Source of the DNA: Parabacteroides chinchillae
GTDB taxonomy: Bacteria; Bacteroidota; Bacteroidia; Bacteroidales; Tannerellaceae
Direction: 5' to 3'
DNA length: 64,000 nucleotides
Assembly: GCF_900108035.1 (NCBI RefSeq)
Contig: NZ_FNVS01000009.1
Span: forward strand, 110,031 to 174,030
Both the position numbers and the translations under genes were made by a program. The notes beneath the pieces were generated by a model that saw only the letters and a list, made by a program, of their open reading frames with translations, did not search any database and had not been told where the DNA came from. Shown here one piece after another: positions 19,042-27,404 of this stretch. How positions within the stretch are numbered: position 1 is the stretch's first letter; the number at the start of each line of letters is the position of its first letter.

Positions 19042-21381
19042 ATGAGAACACCATTTCTTATTATCGCTTCTATTTTTATTTCATTTTTTACACAAGCAAA
19101 TGATTGGAAGATTTTAAAACCAACAAATGCACACCGCGCTTATGAAATTGCAGCAAATGAATTTCAGGCATTCTATCATGCCGTTACAGGGCAAAAGCTG
19201 GAAATTATAAACACTCCCCAAAAAGGCAATTTAATTGTCATAGGCTCAGATATTGTGAACCGTTTTACAAGAGATGCCATCGAAAAAAAAATCATATCAC
19301 CTCTTAATATCGGAGCAGAAAGTGACTCTTATCGAATATTATCAGCAAAAGACGACGGTTGTAACTTTCTTTTTCTTGCAGGAGGAAACGGGCGGTCTAC
19401 GCTATATGCCGTATATGATTTCTTCGAAAGAGAAGCAGGATGCCGCTATTTCTGGGATGGGGATATTATTCCAAAAGCCGACCATATCCAAATGACAGGA
19501 CTTGATATTACGGAATCTCCCCGATTCATGTATAGAGGTCTTCGCTATTTTGCGCACCGCAGCCTGACCCGTTTTCAGGCAGAGCACTGGGGACCTGACG
19601 AATGGGAGAAAGAAATAAACTGGATCGTAAAAAAGCGCCTGAATCTATTCATGCTACGTATTGGCATGGATGATATTTTCCAGAAAGCATTTCCAGACAT
19701 TGTTCCTTACCCTCCTACTGATAAAACTTTGCCGGAAGCACTCCCCCGTTCATTTTATGACAGAACGACAGCCTGGCCTTTACAATATCGCGGCGAATTA
19801 CGAAAACACATCCTGAGCTATGCAAGAGACCGGGAACTAATACATCCTGAGGATATGGGGACTATGACCCACTGGTATAGTTGTACACCCAAAGCTTTCC
19901 TTAAAACCGTTCAACCCACATTTAACCCACAATCCGGAGGTGCCTATCTGGGAAATCCCACCAATGCCGTATGGGATATCCGCGACGATAAGAACCTAGA
20001 TAACTATTGGAAACTAACGCAAGCCCACATTGATAATTACGGTAGTCCCGATATGTTTCACACGATTGGCATAGCAGAAAGAGAAACTTTTAACACACGG
20101 GAAGATAATCTGGAAATGAAACTATACGCATACCGCCGTATAATTAATAAACTACGCGAACACTATCCAACAGCACCGGTTTTAATAGCATCATGGGATT
20201 TTTATCTCCCAGGCTGGAAAGGCAGCGAAATAAAAAAACTATTAATGCAATTGAATCCTTCAAATACAATTATTCTTGATTATACATCAGATTTACCTTC
20301 CAACAAAACAAACACGCATTTTGAGAACTGGGGTGTGGTAAATAAATTTCCATACACATTTGGCATTTTCCACGCATACGAATGGGAAAATGAATTGCGG
20401 GGAAATTACGACTTGATCAAGCAGCGTATGCCCATCGCTATTGCAGACCCAATGTGTAAAGGTTTTGTTTTCTGGCCTGAAACATCACATAGCGATCCCT
20501 TAATGTTGGAATTTTTCACACATAATTCCTGGAAGCCCGACATGTTAACCCCGGAAGAAATTTTACCTGTATTCTGCAATGACCGCTATGAAGAAAATGC
20601 AAAAATTATGCTGGAAGGCTGGAAAGCTGCAATGCCTGTTATCGAGCTAGAAGATGAACTTCCTGCACAATACAAAAACATATGGGCTTTTGCCAAAAAG
20701 GAGATCACAGACGAATCTGTAAAAGAATTCCGGGACAATGACACAAAAATAGCTACAACCTTAAATAAAGTACCTGAAATACTTCACATATTAGCACGCT
20801 TGCCCTATGGCAAAGGAAATAAGTTCATAGACCGGGACGCTATTGATTTGGCACGCACTATTGCAGGTCGTCAATTCACAGCCGAATTGTACCGCTATGC
20901 TATTGCACAAGCAGACTACCGGGCAGGAAGATGTAAAATAAATCACATCAAGACAGCCGAGAGGCGGGCCAAAGCAACATTATATGCTTTAAGAGACATA
21001 CTGGCTTTACATGATGATTATTCAATGAATGCTTCCTTAAAACAGATCGAATCAGTAAAGCAACCTGTCAATCCAGCATTTGAACAAGCTTTAAAAGGCA
21101 ATTCCGAAAACGATTATTGCCGTAGTTATATCAGCGAGTTCTTTGATTATTATTATCTACCCCAATTTGAACACTATGTGAAAGAAATAAACAAAGAATT
21201 AGCCGTCAAGCATATAAAAAAATTCCCCGACGCTGACAAAATGGATATGCAATATATAATCAATGCATTCTATAATAAACCATTAAAAGAAATGAGACCT
21301 TTAAATCCAAAGCCCAGAACAAATAAGACATATCATAGTATTTTGGAAGATTTAGCCAAAGATTTAGAGAAATATAATTAA
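19042..21381 (+). CDS. Secreted GH89-like glycosidase (alpha-N-acetylglucosaminidase related)
   Basis: This 779-residue protein begins with a signal peptide (about 1-19, ending TQAND). Residues about 20-135 resemble the non-catalytic N-terminal domain shared by GH67 and GH89 enzymes (AYEIAANEFQAFYHAVTG, LIVIGSD, GRSTLYAVYDFFEREAGCR). The barrel region contains WEKEINWIVKKRLN, then Glu346/Glu348 in GIAERET and Glu480 in VFWPETSHSD. The 134-residue distance between these acids is close to that between the two catalytic glutamates of human NAGLU (GH89). A helical C-terminal domain follows. Exact substrate is unknown; a terminal alpha-linked sugar on host glycans is the best guess. It has its own promoter and a 22-base repeat array upstream, and lies divergent to rsmH. 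Confidence 0.7.
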   Translation: MRTPFLIIASIFISFFTQANDWKILKPTNAHRAYEIAANEFQAFYHAVTGQKLEIINTPQKGNLIVIGSDIVNRFTRDAIEKKIISPLNIGAESDSYRILSAKDDGCNFLFLAGGNGRSTLYAVYDFFEREAGCRYFWDGDIIPKADHIQMTGLDITESPRFMYRGLRYFAHRSLTRFQAEHWGPDEWEKEINWIVKKRLNLFMLRIGMDDIFQKAFPDIVPYPPTDKTLPEALPRSFYDRTTAWPLQYRGELRKHILSYARDRELIHPEDMGTMTHWYSCTPKAFLKTVQPTFNPQSGGAYLGNPTNAVWDIRDDKNLDNYWKLTQAHIDNYGSPDMFHTIGIAERETFNTREDNLEMKLYAYRRIINKLREHYPTAPVLIASWDFYLPGWKGSEIKKLLMQLNPSNTIILDYTSDLPSNKTNTHFENWGVVNKFPYTFGIFHAYEWENELRGNYDLIKQRMPIAIADPMCKGFVFWPETSHSDPLMLEFFTHNSWKPDMLTPEEILPVFCNDRYEENAKIMLEGWKAAMPVIELEDELPAQYKNIWAFAKKEITDESVKEFRDNDTKIATTLNKVPEILHILARLPYGKGNKFIDRDAIDLARTIAGRQFTAELYRYAIAQADYRAGRCKINHIKTAERRAKATLYALRDILALHDDYSMNASLKQIESVKQPVNPAFEQALKGNSENDYCRSYISEFFDYYYLPQFEHYVKEINKELAVKHIKKFPDADKMDMQYIINAFYNKPLKEMRPLNPKPRTNKTYHSILEDLAKDLEKYN

Positions 21382-21420
21382 AAACATCCTATAAAAAAGG
21401 TCTGATTTAATTATTCGCTA

Positions 21421-21428
21421 TATCTTTG
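21421..21428 (+). promoter_or_regulatory. -7 element for glsA
   Basis: TATCTTTG is an exact TAnnTTTG match 19 bases before the ATG at 21447. It covers a TTG codon (21426) that could otherwise be read as an earlier in-frame start, so the later ATG is preferred. The upstream -33 box is poor (TCTG at 21401). Confidence 0.55.
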
Positions 21429-21446
21429 CCACGAGTGAATGCAAGA

Positions 21447-22274
21447 ATGACACAGGCAAATAGCATAAAACAGATTGACATAAGGCAGGTACTACAAGAA
21501 AAAGCACCTGCTGCTAAAAAGATACCGGGGTTTGTTGTCAATTATCTGACACGTACCATTCATCAAGAAGAATTAAATGACATCCTCACCCGTTACCACG
21601 ACAAAGACGGAGTGGACTTCATGAATGAACTTATAGGATATTTCGATCTTACCCTAAATTTAGTAGACGTAGAAAATCTCCCCTCAGAAGGACGATATAT
21701 ATTCGCATCCAATCATCCGTTAGGAGGACTGGACGGAATTTGCCTGTCGGCCGTTATCGGAACACACTATAATGGAAAAATCCGTTATCTGGTAAACGAC
21801 CTGCTCCTTTATTTATCTAATTTAAAATCGATATTTGTCCCTATTAATAAACATGGCGCCCAAGGTAAAGAAAATGCCAGATTGATAGAAGAAGCTTATA
21901 CATCTGACAACCAAATTATTACCTTTCCAGCAGGACTTTGTTCGCGCAAGCAAAACGGACATATTACCGATCTAGAATGGAAAAAATCATTCATCCAAAA
22001 AGCTGTAGAATATAAACGAAACGTTATACCCGTTTACTTTGAAGGAAAAAACTCCAATTTTTTCTATCGTTTGGCAAATATCCGCAAAGCATTCGGTATA
22101 AAAATGAATTACGAAATGATATACCTGCCGGATGAAATGTTCCGGTGCAAGCATAAAACATTCCACATTTATTTTGGCAAACCCATTCCCTGGCAAACAT
22201 TCGACAATAGCAAAAAGCCGGCTGAATGGGCTGAATGGGTAAAAGGAATTGTTTATAATTTAAAGAAAAAATAG
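21447..22274 (+). CDS. glsA: Glycine-lipid O-acyltransferase GlsA (PlsC-like)
   Basis: This 275-residue acyltransferase belongs to the PlsC/hemolysin-like family. The motif NHPLGGLDG (His90 and Asp96) is the family version of the acyltransferase H-D box, and FPAGLCSRKQNG is the later glycine-arginine block. In Bacteroides thetaiotaomicron an adjacent pair, glsB and glsA, makes glycine lipids: GlsB N-acylates glycine with a 3-hydroxy fatty acid and GlsA acylates its hydroxyl. The gene next door is the GlsB type, which strongly supports this call. The ATG at 21447 is chosen because the promoter -7 covers the alternative TTG at 21426. The enzyme acts at the inner membrane face. Confidence 0.85.
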   Translation: MTQANSIKQIDIRQVLQEKAPAAKKIPGFVVNYLTRTIHQEELNDILTRYHDKDGVDFMNELIGYFDLTLNLVDVENLPSEGRYIFASNHPLGGLDGICLSAVIGTHYNGKIRYLVNDLLLYLSNLKSIFVPINKHGAQGKENARLIEEAYTSDNQIITFPAGLCSRKQNGHITDLEWKKSFIQKAVEYKRNVIPVYFEGKNSNFFYRLANIRKAFGIKMNYEMIYLPDEMFRCKHKTFHIYFGKPIPWQTFDNSKKPAEWAEWVKGIVYNLKKK

Positions 22275-22283
22275 ACTCACTAT

Positions 22284-23246
22284 ATGCAAGACATCATTAA
22301 ACCTGTTGACCGGACTCTTTTGAAAGCTGAACTCACAAAAGATAAATTACTCCGGAGAACAAATAAATCGAACAACGAAATTTACATCATTACAGCCCAT
22401 GATGCCCCCAACGTCATGCGTGAGATAGGACGTCTCCGCGAAATAGCTTTCCGGTATTATGGAGGCGGCACTGGCTTAGATTGCGATATTGACATGTTCG
22501 ACACTATGGAAGATGCATACAGACAACTAATCGTATGGAGTCCTGAAGACGAACAAATATTGGGAGGGTATCGCTTTTTATGCGGTACAGATGTAAAATT
22601 CGATAAGACAGGAAAGCCGATACTTGCGACAGCACATCTGTTTAATTTTTCAGAGCAGTTCATAAAAGAAGTGCTTCCTTACACCGTAGAGCTAGGACGC
22701 TCGTTCGTTACATTGGAATACCAATCAACAAGGACTTCTGCAAAGAGCTTATTCGTACTTGACAATTTATGGGACGGGCTAGGCGCATTATCCGTAGTAG
22801 ACCCAAGTTTAAAATATTACTTCGGTAAAGTTACGATGTATAACACTTACAATACCGAAGCCCGAAATATGATTCTTTACTTCCTGGGACTCCATTTTCC
22901 TGATGCAGAAAAACTGATAACACCTGTTTATCCGCTACAAACAAACACTGACTTAGAAAAAATGAAAGCACTTTTCCACCATGACAATTTCAAAGACAAT
23001 TATAAGGTATTAAACCAGGAAGTAAGAAAATTCGGAATCAATGTTCCGCCGCTTGTAAATGCGTATATGAGCCTTTCCCCAAAGATGCGTGTATTCGGAA
23101 CTGCTATCAACCACGAGTTCGGAGAAGTAGAAGAAACCGGAATACTTATCGCTATCAACGAAATTCTGGAAGACAAGAAAAAGCGTCATATCGAAACATA
23201 CCTTAAAGAGGAATGCCAATCGGCAGAACTGATCCGGAAAGGCTGA
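22284..23246 (+). CDS. glsB: Glycine N-acyltransferase GlsB (OlsB-like GNAT)
   Basis: This 320-residue GNAT-fold N-acyltransferase resembles ornithine-lipid OlsB. Visible family segments are REIGRLREIAFRYYGGGTG (about 37-55), LGGYRFLCG, the VELGRSFV strand and SLFVLDNLWDGLG. In Bacteroides the homologue transfers a hydroxy-acyl chain to glycine and the product is then O-acylated by GlsA, giving amphipathic glycine lipids that form part of the membrane and are known to matter for stress survival. It starts 9 bases after glsA, so the two are co-transcribed. Its stop codon touches the stop codon of the convergent next gene with no base between. Confidence 0.87.
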   Translation: MQDIIKPVDRTLLKAELTKDKLLRRTNKSNNEIYIITAHDAPNVMREIGRLREIAFRYYGGGTGLDCDIDMFDTMEDAYRQLIVWSPEDEQILGGYRFLCGTDVKFDKTGKPILATAHLFNFSEQFIKEVLPYTVELGRSFVTLEYQSTRTSAKSLFVLDNLWDGLGALSVVDPSLKYYFGKVTMYNTYNTEARNMILYFLGLHFPDAEKLITPVYPLQTNTDLEKMKALFHHDNFKDNYKVLNQEVRKFGINVPPLVNAYMSLSPKMRVFGTAINHEFGEVEETGILIAINEILEDKKKRHIETYLKEECQSAELIRKG

Positions 23247-24293
23247 TTACTTCTGCGCTTTCAGCCAGGCAGCATAGTCTGTATAAAATTTATCTGCTTT
23301 CGGCTGTCCGAGAGTTGCTATTGAACCCGGTTTACTCATAAGTCCGCTATACTGGTAAATTAATATTTTCTCAACAAAAGGAGAAACATCTTCCATCTGC
23401 ACAAGAAGACGATCGAATGTAGACGGTATGGCCGGACTTGTATATACTTTCCCTTCAAAATCAAATATCTCCAAGTCTGCCCAGATTTTAGCACGACCAG
23501 CTTTATTATGGGCACGAGACAAAGCCTCGAAGTATTTTCCAACTTCACCGGCCTTAGACTTTTGCACACCGACTTCATCTTGATATGCAATAATATCCAC
23601 ATCTAATCTCTCCAATTGTTTTGCATAATAATCATCAGCTTTTACAGTACGTGTCCCGTAAGGGGCAATCATCGTTTTACAATGAGGAGTCAATTCGTGC
23701 GCCAATTTTGAACTGCCATTGACATAAGCGATTGTCATTTCATCCATCGTTTCCGTCAAATTGGTTTCATTCGGATAATACCAACCGTAAAAACTTTTAT
23801 GATGAGAATATTTTGTGGCTACTTCTTCCATTCCTTTAGCACGCAGAGCAGCTATTTCCCGGCTAGTCATCATTTTATCCACTTCCCGGAAATCTCCCCA
23901 ATAATCATTACTAATAAAGAACTTGATTCCATATTCATCCGCTGCGCTAAGCACAGTTTCTAACGGATCAGGTGAAGCCATATCATATCGTGGTTGCAAG
24001 TTTGACGGATAAAAAGTCTTTCCATTGTCTGCAACAGATAGCAATACCAGATACTCCATACCCAATTCATGGATATCTTTGATCATTGCCCGCCATTGTT
24101 CATCCGTATATTTATATAAAATAGGATTCCAATACTTCGCTCCCACACGCGAATGGTGATAGAATTCGAACCAGGAACCCACAACCGGCTTTATTTTCGG
24201 ATTATGTTTAAAATCCATAGCCTTTAAATCACTTGACATCAATGCTGCAGTAGCAGCCAATCCACCTAACTGTAAAAATCTACGTCTATCCAT
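23247..24293 (-). CDS. DUF4434 family protein with twin-arginine-type signal
   Basis: This 348-residue protein starts with DRRRFLQLGG followed by an Ala/Leu stretch, which fits a Tat export signal (R-R-x-F-L). The rest looks like a TIM-barrel glycosidase-type fold of the DUF4434 family: WFEFYHHSRVG near the N-terminus, DEQWRAMIKDIHELGMEYLV, a FISNDYWGDF strand and FYGWYYPNETNL, where the Glu is a candidate active-site acid. No biochemical function is known to me for close relatives. Expression probably comes from a -7 box TAAATTTG at 24317-24324. It ends flush against glsB. Confidence 0.7.
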   Translation of the reverse strand: MDRRRFLQLGGLAATAALMSSDLKAMDFKHNPKIKPVVGSWFEFYHHSRVGAKYWNPILYKYTDEQWRAMIKDIHELGMEYLVLLSVADNGKTFYPSNLQPRYDMASPDPLETVLSAADEYGIKFFISNDYWGDFREVDKMMTSREIAALRAKGMEEVATKYSHHKSFYGWYYPNETNLTETMDEMTIAYVNGSSKLAHELTPHCKTMIAPYGTRTVKADDYYAKQLERLDVDIIAYQDEVGVQKSKAGEVGKYFEALSRAHNKAGRAKIWADLEIFDFEGKVYTSPAIPSTFDRLLVQMEDVSPFVEKILIYQYSGLMSKPGSIATLGQPKADKFYTDYAAWLKAQK

Positions 24294-24316
24294 ACTAGTA
24301 TTAATTTAAGGAATTA

Positions 24317-24324
24317 CAAATTTA
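24317..24324 (-). promoter_or_regulatory. Candidate -7 element for the DUF4434 gene
   Basis: The minus strand reads TAAATTTG, matching TAnnTTTG, 23 bases before the ATG at 24293. No clear -33 box; it touches the stop of the gene upstream. Confidence 0.35.
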
Positions 24325-24903
24325 CATATTCTTTTGCTTCGACCACTCTTGGGCACACTGTTCTAAAGCATCATACCATTCTTTACCAAACTTACGGATC
24401 AGCGGTTCTTTCAAGAACTTATAAACCGGAAGTTTCTCTTTCTTCCCTAATATTTCGGCAGCTTTACACACATCCCACCGATGAAGGTTTACAGCACGGA
24501 AATCACGGTATTGTGTAACCCGGATCGGATATAAATGGCAAGATACCGGTTTATAAAAATCGACGCGGCCTTCACGGTATGCTTTTTCGATAGCACATTT
24601 ACAAGTTCCATCCCCATCGTAACAGGTAAACACACAGTCCTTCCCATTCACAATAGAAGTTACCGTATCTCCTTCTTCGTCGATATAAGCCACTCCCTGT
24701 CTATCTATCACTTCCTGTGCTTTAGGAGACAAATCATTCCATACATATGGAAGTACCTTCTGAAGTTTTGCCAATTCGGAATCTTCCAAAGGAGCACCAG
24801 AGTCACCTTCTATGCAACAAGCCCCTTTACAATGAGAAAGGTCGCAAATGAAATAGCGTTCTATTACATCCAAGCTAACCAATGTGTCATCTATCTGTAT
24901 CAT
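24322..24903 (-). CDS. Cysteine-rich DUF3109 family protein
   Basis: The product is a 193-residue soluble protein with clustered cysteines: SHCKGACC near the N-terminus, then DCVFTCYDGDGTCKC and later VSCHLYPIR. This arrangement resembles the YkgJ-type zinc/iron-binding clusters, so a metal or Fe-S site is likely; no function is established. An upstream in-frame start at 24951 would add a hydrophobic 16-residue extension, but that extension is encoded by the terminator hairpin of gpmI (24922-24973). The ATG at 24903 (MIQIDD) is therefore chosen. Confidence 0.82.
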   Translation of the reverse strand: MIQIDDTLVSLDVIERYFICDLSHCKGACCIEGDSGAPLEDSELAKLQKVLPYVWNDLSPKAQEVIDRQGVAYIDEEGDTVTSIVNGKDCVFTCYDGDGTCKCAIEKAYREGRVDFYKPVSCHLYPIRVTQYRDFRAVNLHRWDVCKAAEILGKKEKLPVYKFLKEPLIRKFGKEWYDALEQCAQEWSKQKNM

Positions 24904-24921
24904 AAATAAGAAAAATAAACA

Positions 24922-24973
24922 TACAAAAAACCCTGTAAAAGCAAACAACATTTGTTAGTCCCTTACAGGGTTT
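24922..24973 (-). terminator. Intrinsic terminator after gpmI
   Basis: AAACCCTGTAA (24928-24938) pairs with TTACAGGGTTT (24963-24973), an 11-bp stem. Read on the minus strand it is followed by a run of six T, 25 bases after the gpmI stop. Confidence 0.88.
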
Positions 24974-24997
24974 AAAGATCATATTAATATATTATTA

Positions 24998-26521
24998 TTA
25001 TTTAATCAACACCTTCCCAGTCATTTCTTTTGGCTGTTCCATGCCCATAATCCGGAGAAGAGAAGGTGCTACATCTGCTAAAATACCATCTTCCACTTTT
25101 GCATCTTTATTTGCCGTTACATACACAAACGGAACCGGATTTAAAGAGTGGGCAGTATTAGGAGTACCATCTTCATTCAATGCATGGTCTGCATTTCCAT
25201 GGTCTGCAATAATGATTACTTCATAATCATTCGCTTTTGCAGCCTCAACCGTATCATGCAGGCAAGCGTCTACTGCAACAACTGCTTTTTCAATTGCATC
25301 GTAGATTCCGGTATGGCCTACCATATCGCCATTAGCATAATTACAAACAATGAAATCATATTTCTTCGTATTGATTGCCTCAACCAATTTATCTTTTACT
25401 TCATATGCACTCATTTCAGGCTTCAGGTCGTACGTTGCCACTTTCGGAGACGGAACCAAGATACGTTCTTCTGCATCATAAGGAGTTTCGCGTCCGCCAT
25501 TGAAAAAGAATGTTACGTGAGCATATTTTTCAGTTTCTGCAATATGCAACTGGGTCTTACCTTCAGCTGCAAGATATTCTCCCAATGTATTTTCTACATT
25601 TTCCTTATCAAACAAGATATGCACTCCTTTAAAACTTGCATCATACGGAGTCATACAGAAATATTGCAAATTAGGGATAGTACGCATACCGGCTTCGGGC
25701 ATGTCTTGTTGTGTCAATACAACCGTTAATTCTTTAGCACGGTCGTTACGATAGTTGAAAAATATAATAACATCGCCTTCTTCGATAGTAGCTACCGGTT
25801 TGCCGTTTTCAACATGTACAATCGGCTTAATAAACTCGTCAGTTACACCTTCTGCATATGATTCCTCCATTGCAGTCACCATACAAGCAGCTTCTTTACC
25901 TTTGCCATTTACAAGCAAGTCATAAGCTTCTTTTATGCGTTCCCAACGTTTATCACGGTCCATTGCATAATAACGGCCAATAATAGAAGCAATCTTGCCT
26001 CCTGTCGTTTTCAAATGATTTTCCAGCTGTTCTATAAAGCCCTTTCCGCTCTTCGGGTCTGTATCACGACCATCCATAAAGCAATGAACATAAGCTTTAC
26101 TGATACCGTATTCCTTAGCAATATCTGTTAGTTTGAACAAATGCTCCATAGAACTATGCACACCTCCGTCCGAAACCAATCCCATGAAATGAATCTGCTT
26201 ATTATTTTCTTTTGCATAACTATAAGCACGTTTGATTTCCGGGTTATCCATAATTGTATTCTGGCGGCATGCTATATTAATTTTCACCAAATCCTGATAT
26301 ACAACACGTCCTGCACCAATATTCAGGTGACCTACTTCCGAGTTACCCATCTGTCCGTCAGGTAGACCGACATTTTCACCAGAAGCCTGCAACTGAGAGT
26401 TCGGGTATGTTTTCAACAGATAATCCCAATAAGGAGTAGAAGTGTTATAGATTACGTCATCTTTCTGATGGTCTCCGATACCCCAACCATCACAGATTAA
26501 TAATAGTGCTTTTTTGCTCAT
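24998..26521 (-). CDS. gpmI: 2,3-bisphosphoglycerate-independent phosphoglycerate mutase
   Basis: GpmI interconverts 3- and 2-phosphoglycerate in glycolysis and gluconeogenesis with two manganese ions. The 507-residue product begins with the metal-binding CDGWG (Asp11), has the phosphoserine nucleophile Ser61 in [14 protein letters not shown] and the metal motifs [21 protein letters not shown] and [10 protein letters not shown]. Length is standard. It has its own promoter region shared back-to-back with the next gene and a strong terminator. Confidence 0.97.
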   Translation of the reverse strand: MSKKALLLICDGWGIGDHQKDDVIYNTSTPYWDYLLKTYPNSQLQASGENVGLPDGQMGNSEVGHLNIGAGRVVYQDLVKINIACRQNTIMDNPEIKRAYSYAKENNKQIHFMGLVSDGGVHSSMEHLFKLTDIAKEYGISKAYVHCFMDGRDTDPKSGKGFIEQLENHLKTTGGKIASIIGRYYAMDRDKRWERIKEAYDLLVNGKGKEAACMVTAMEESYAEGVTDEFIKPIVHVENGKPVATIEEGDVIIFFNYRNDRAKELTVVLTQQDMPEAGMRTIPNLQYFCMTPYDASFKGVHILFDKENVENTLGEYLAAEGKTQLHIAETEKYAHVTFFFNGGRETPYDAEERILVPSPKVATYDLKPEMSAYEVKDKLVEAINTKKYDFIVCNYANGDMVGHTGIYDAIEKAVVAVDACLHDTVEAAKANDYEVIIIADHGNADHALNEDGTPNTAHSLNPVPFVYVTANKDAKVEDGILADVAPSLLRIMGMEQPKEMTGKVLIK

Positions 26522-26567
26522 GATCTGTAATATTATATTTATTTATACTATTTCTGGAATCTGGCTG

Positions 26568-26605
26568 CAAAGATACATATTTCTACGGTATTATTCCCCC
26601 GCAAA
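26568..26605 (-). promoter_or_regulatory. Promoter for gpmI
   Basis: The minus strand reads TATCTTTG at 26568-26575 (exact -7 consensus), 47 bases before the ATG. A TTTG lies upstream at 26602-26605 with a 26-base spacer, longer than usual. It overlaps closely with the opposing promoter at 26610-26617. Confidence 0.55.
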
Positions 26606-26609
26606 GTAT

Positions 26610-26617
26610 TACTTTTG
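26610..26617 (+). promoter_or_regulatory. -7 element for the YgjP-type gene
   Basis: TACTTTTG is an exact TAnnTTTG match, only 8 bases before the ATG at 26626. The transcript would be nearly leaderless. No -33 TTTG is evident. Confidence 0.5.
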
Positions 26618-26625
26618 CATACGTT

Positions 26626-27321
26626 ATGGAAAAGATGATACCCGACAGTGAATTAGGAATTATAAAGTTGCGTACACATCCCCGCGCTATCCGATACTCT
26701 CTAAAAGTAGTAAACGGAGAAATAGTCGGAACCATGCCTGTGAACGGAAATGAAGACTTCATGTTACGCCTTATCCGGGAAAACAAAGAACGTTTGTTAC
26801 AACATTTGCAGAACCGCCCTCTGGTTTTATTGGATGAGAACACCCAACTTCAAACCTATTCATTCCATCTCCGCATTTTGCGCCATAAACATAAAAAATT
26901 CGTAATGGCTTTGAAAGATGGCTATCTTAATATAGCTTGTCCTGAAGACATTCTTTTTGAGAATAAGGAAACCCAGAAAGTCTTACATAAAATGCTGGAA
27001 ACCGCTCTCCGGCACGAAGCCAAGCGCTTACTTCCTCCACGCATTAAACTATTAGCCGAACGCCACAAGTTTTCTTATAAAAGTCTTAAAATACAAAACA
27101 GCAAAAGCAGATGGGGCAGTTGTTCTTCCGGTAAAAACATAAACCTGTCACTTAGCCTGATGCTTTTACCGGAACATCTGATAGATTACGTATTACTACA
27201 TGAATTATGCCATACGGTAGAAATGAATCACAACGAGCGGTTCTGGAATATCATGAACAGAGTAACCGAAAACAAAGCTTTATCCTTACGGAAAGAATTA
27301 AAAAATTTCCATCCTTTATAA
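26626..27321 (+). CDS. YgjP/DUF45-type zinc metallopeptidase
   Basis: This 231-residue protein belongs to the YgjP family (M48-like, DUF45). It carries SRWGSCSSG (161-169), the zinc motif H192-E-L-C-H196 and a third ligand, probably His202, in MNHNERFW. The N-terminal half is the usual beta-rich part (RYSLKVVNGEIVGTMP). Homologues often sit near restriction or housekeeping genes; the natural substrate is unknown. It is divergent from gpmI and convergent with the TonB receptor, with an 83-base gap that shows no strong hairpin. Confidence 0.87.
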   Translation: MEKMIPDSELGIIKLRTHPRAIRYSLKVVNGEIVGTMPVNGNEDFMLRLIRENKERLLQHLQNRPLVLLDENTQLQTYSFHLRILRHKHKKFVMALKDGYLNIACPEDILFENKETQKVLHKMLETALRHEAKRLLPPRIKLLAERHKFSYKSLKIQNSKSRWGSCSSGKNINLSLSLMLLPEHLIDYVLLHELCHTVEMNHNERFWNIMNRVTENKALSLRKELKNFHPL

Positions 27322-27404
27322 GCCAAACATTTAATTGCAGATAAAATTAACAGTTTGATTAATGGCGAAACCAAGCCGGCTCCGCCTCAATTATCAGAAA
27401 TGCT

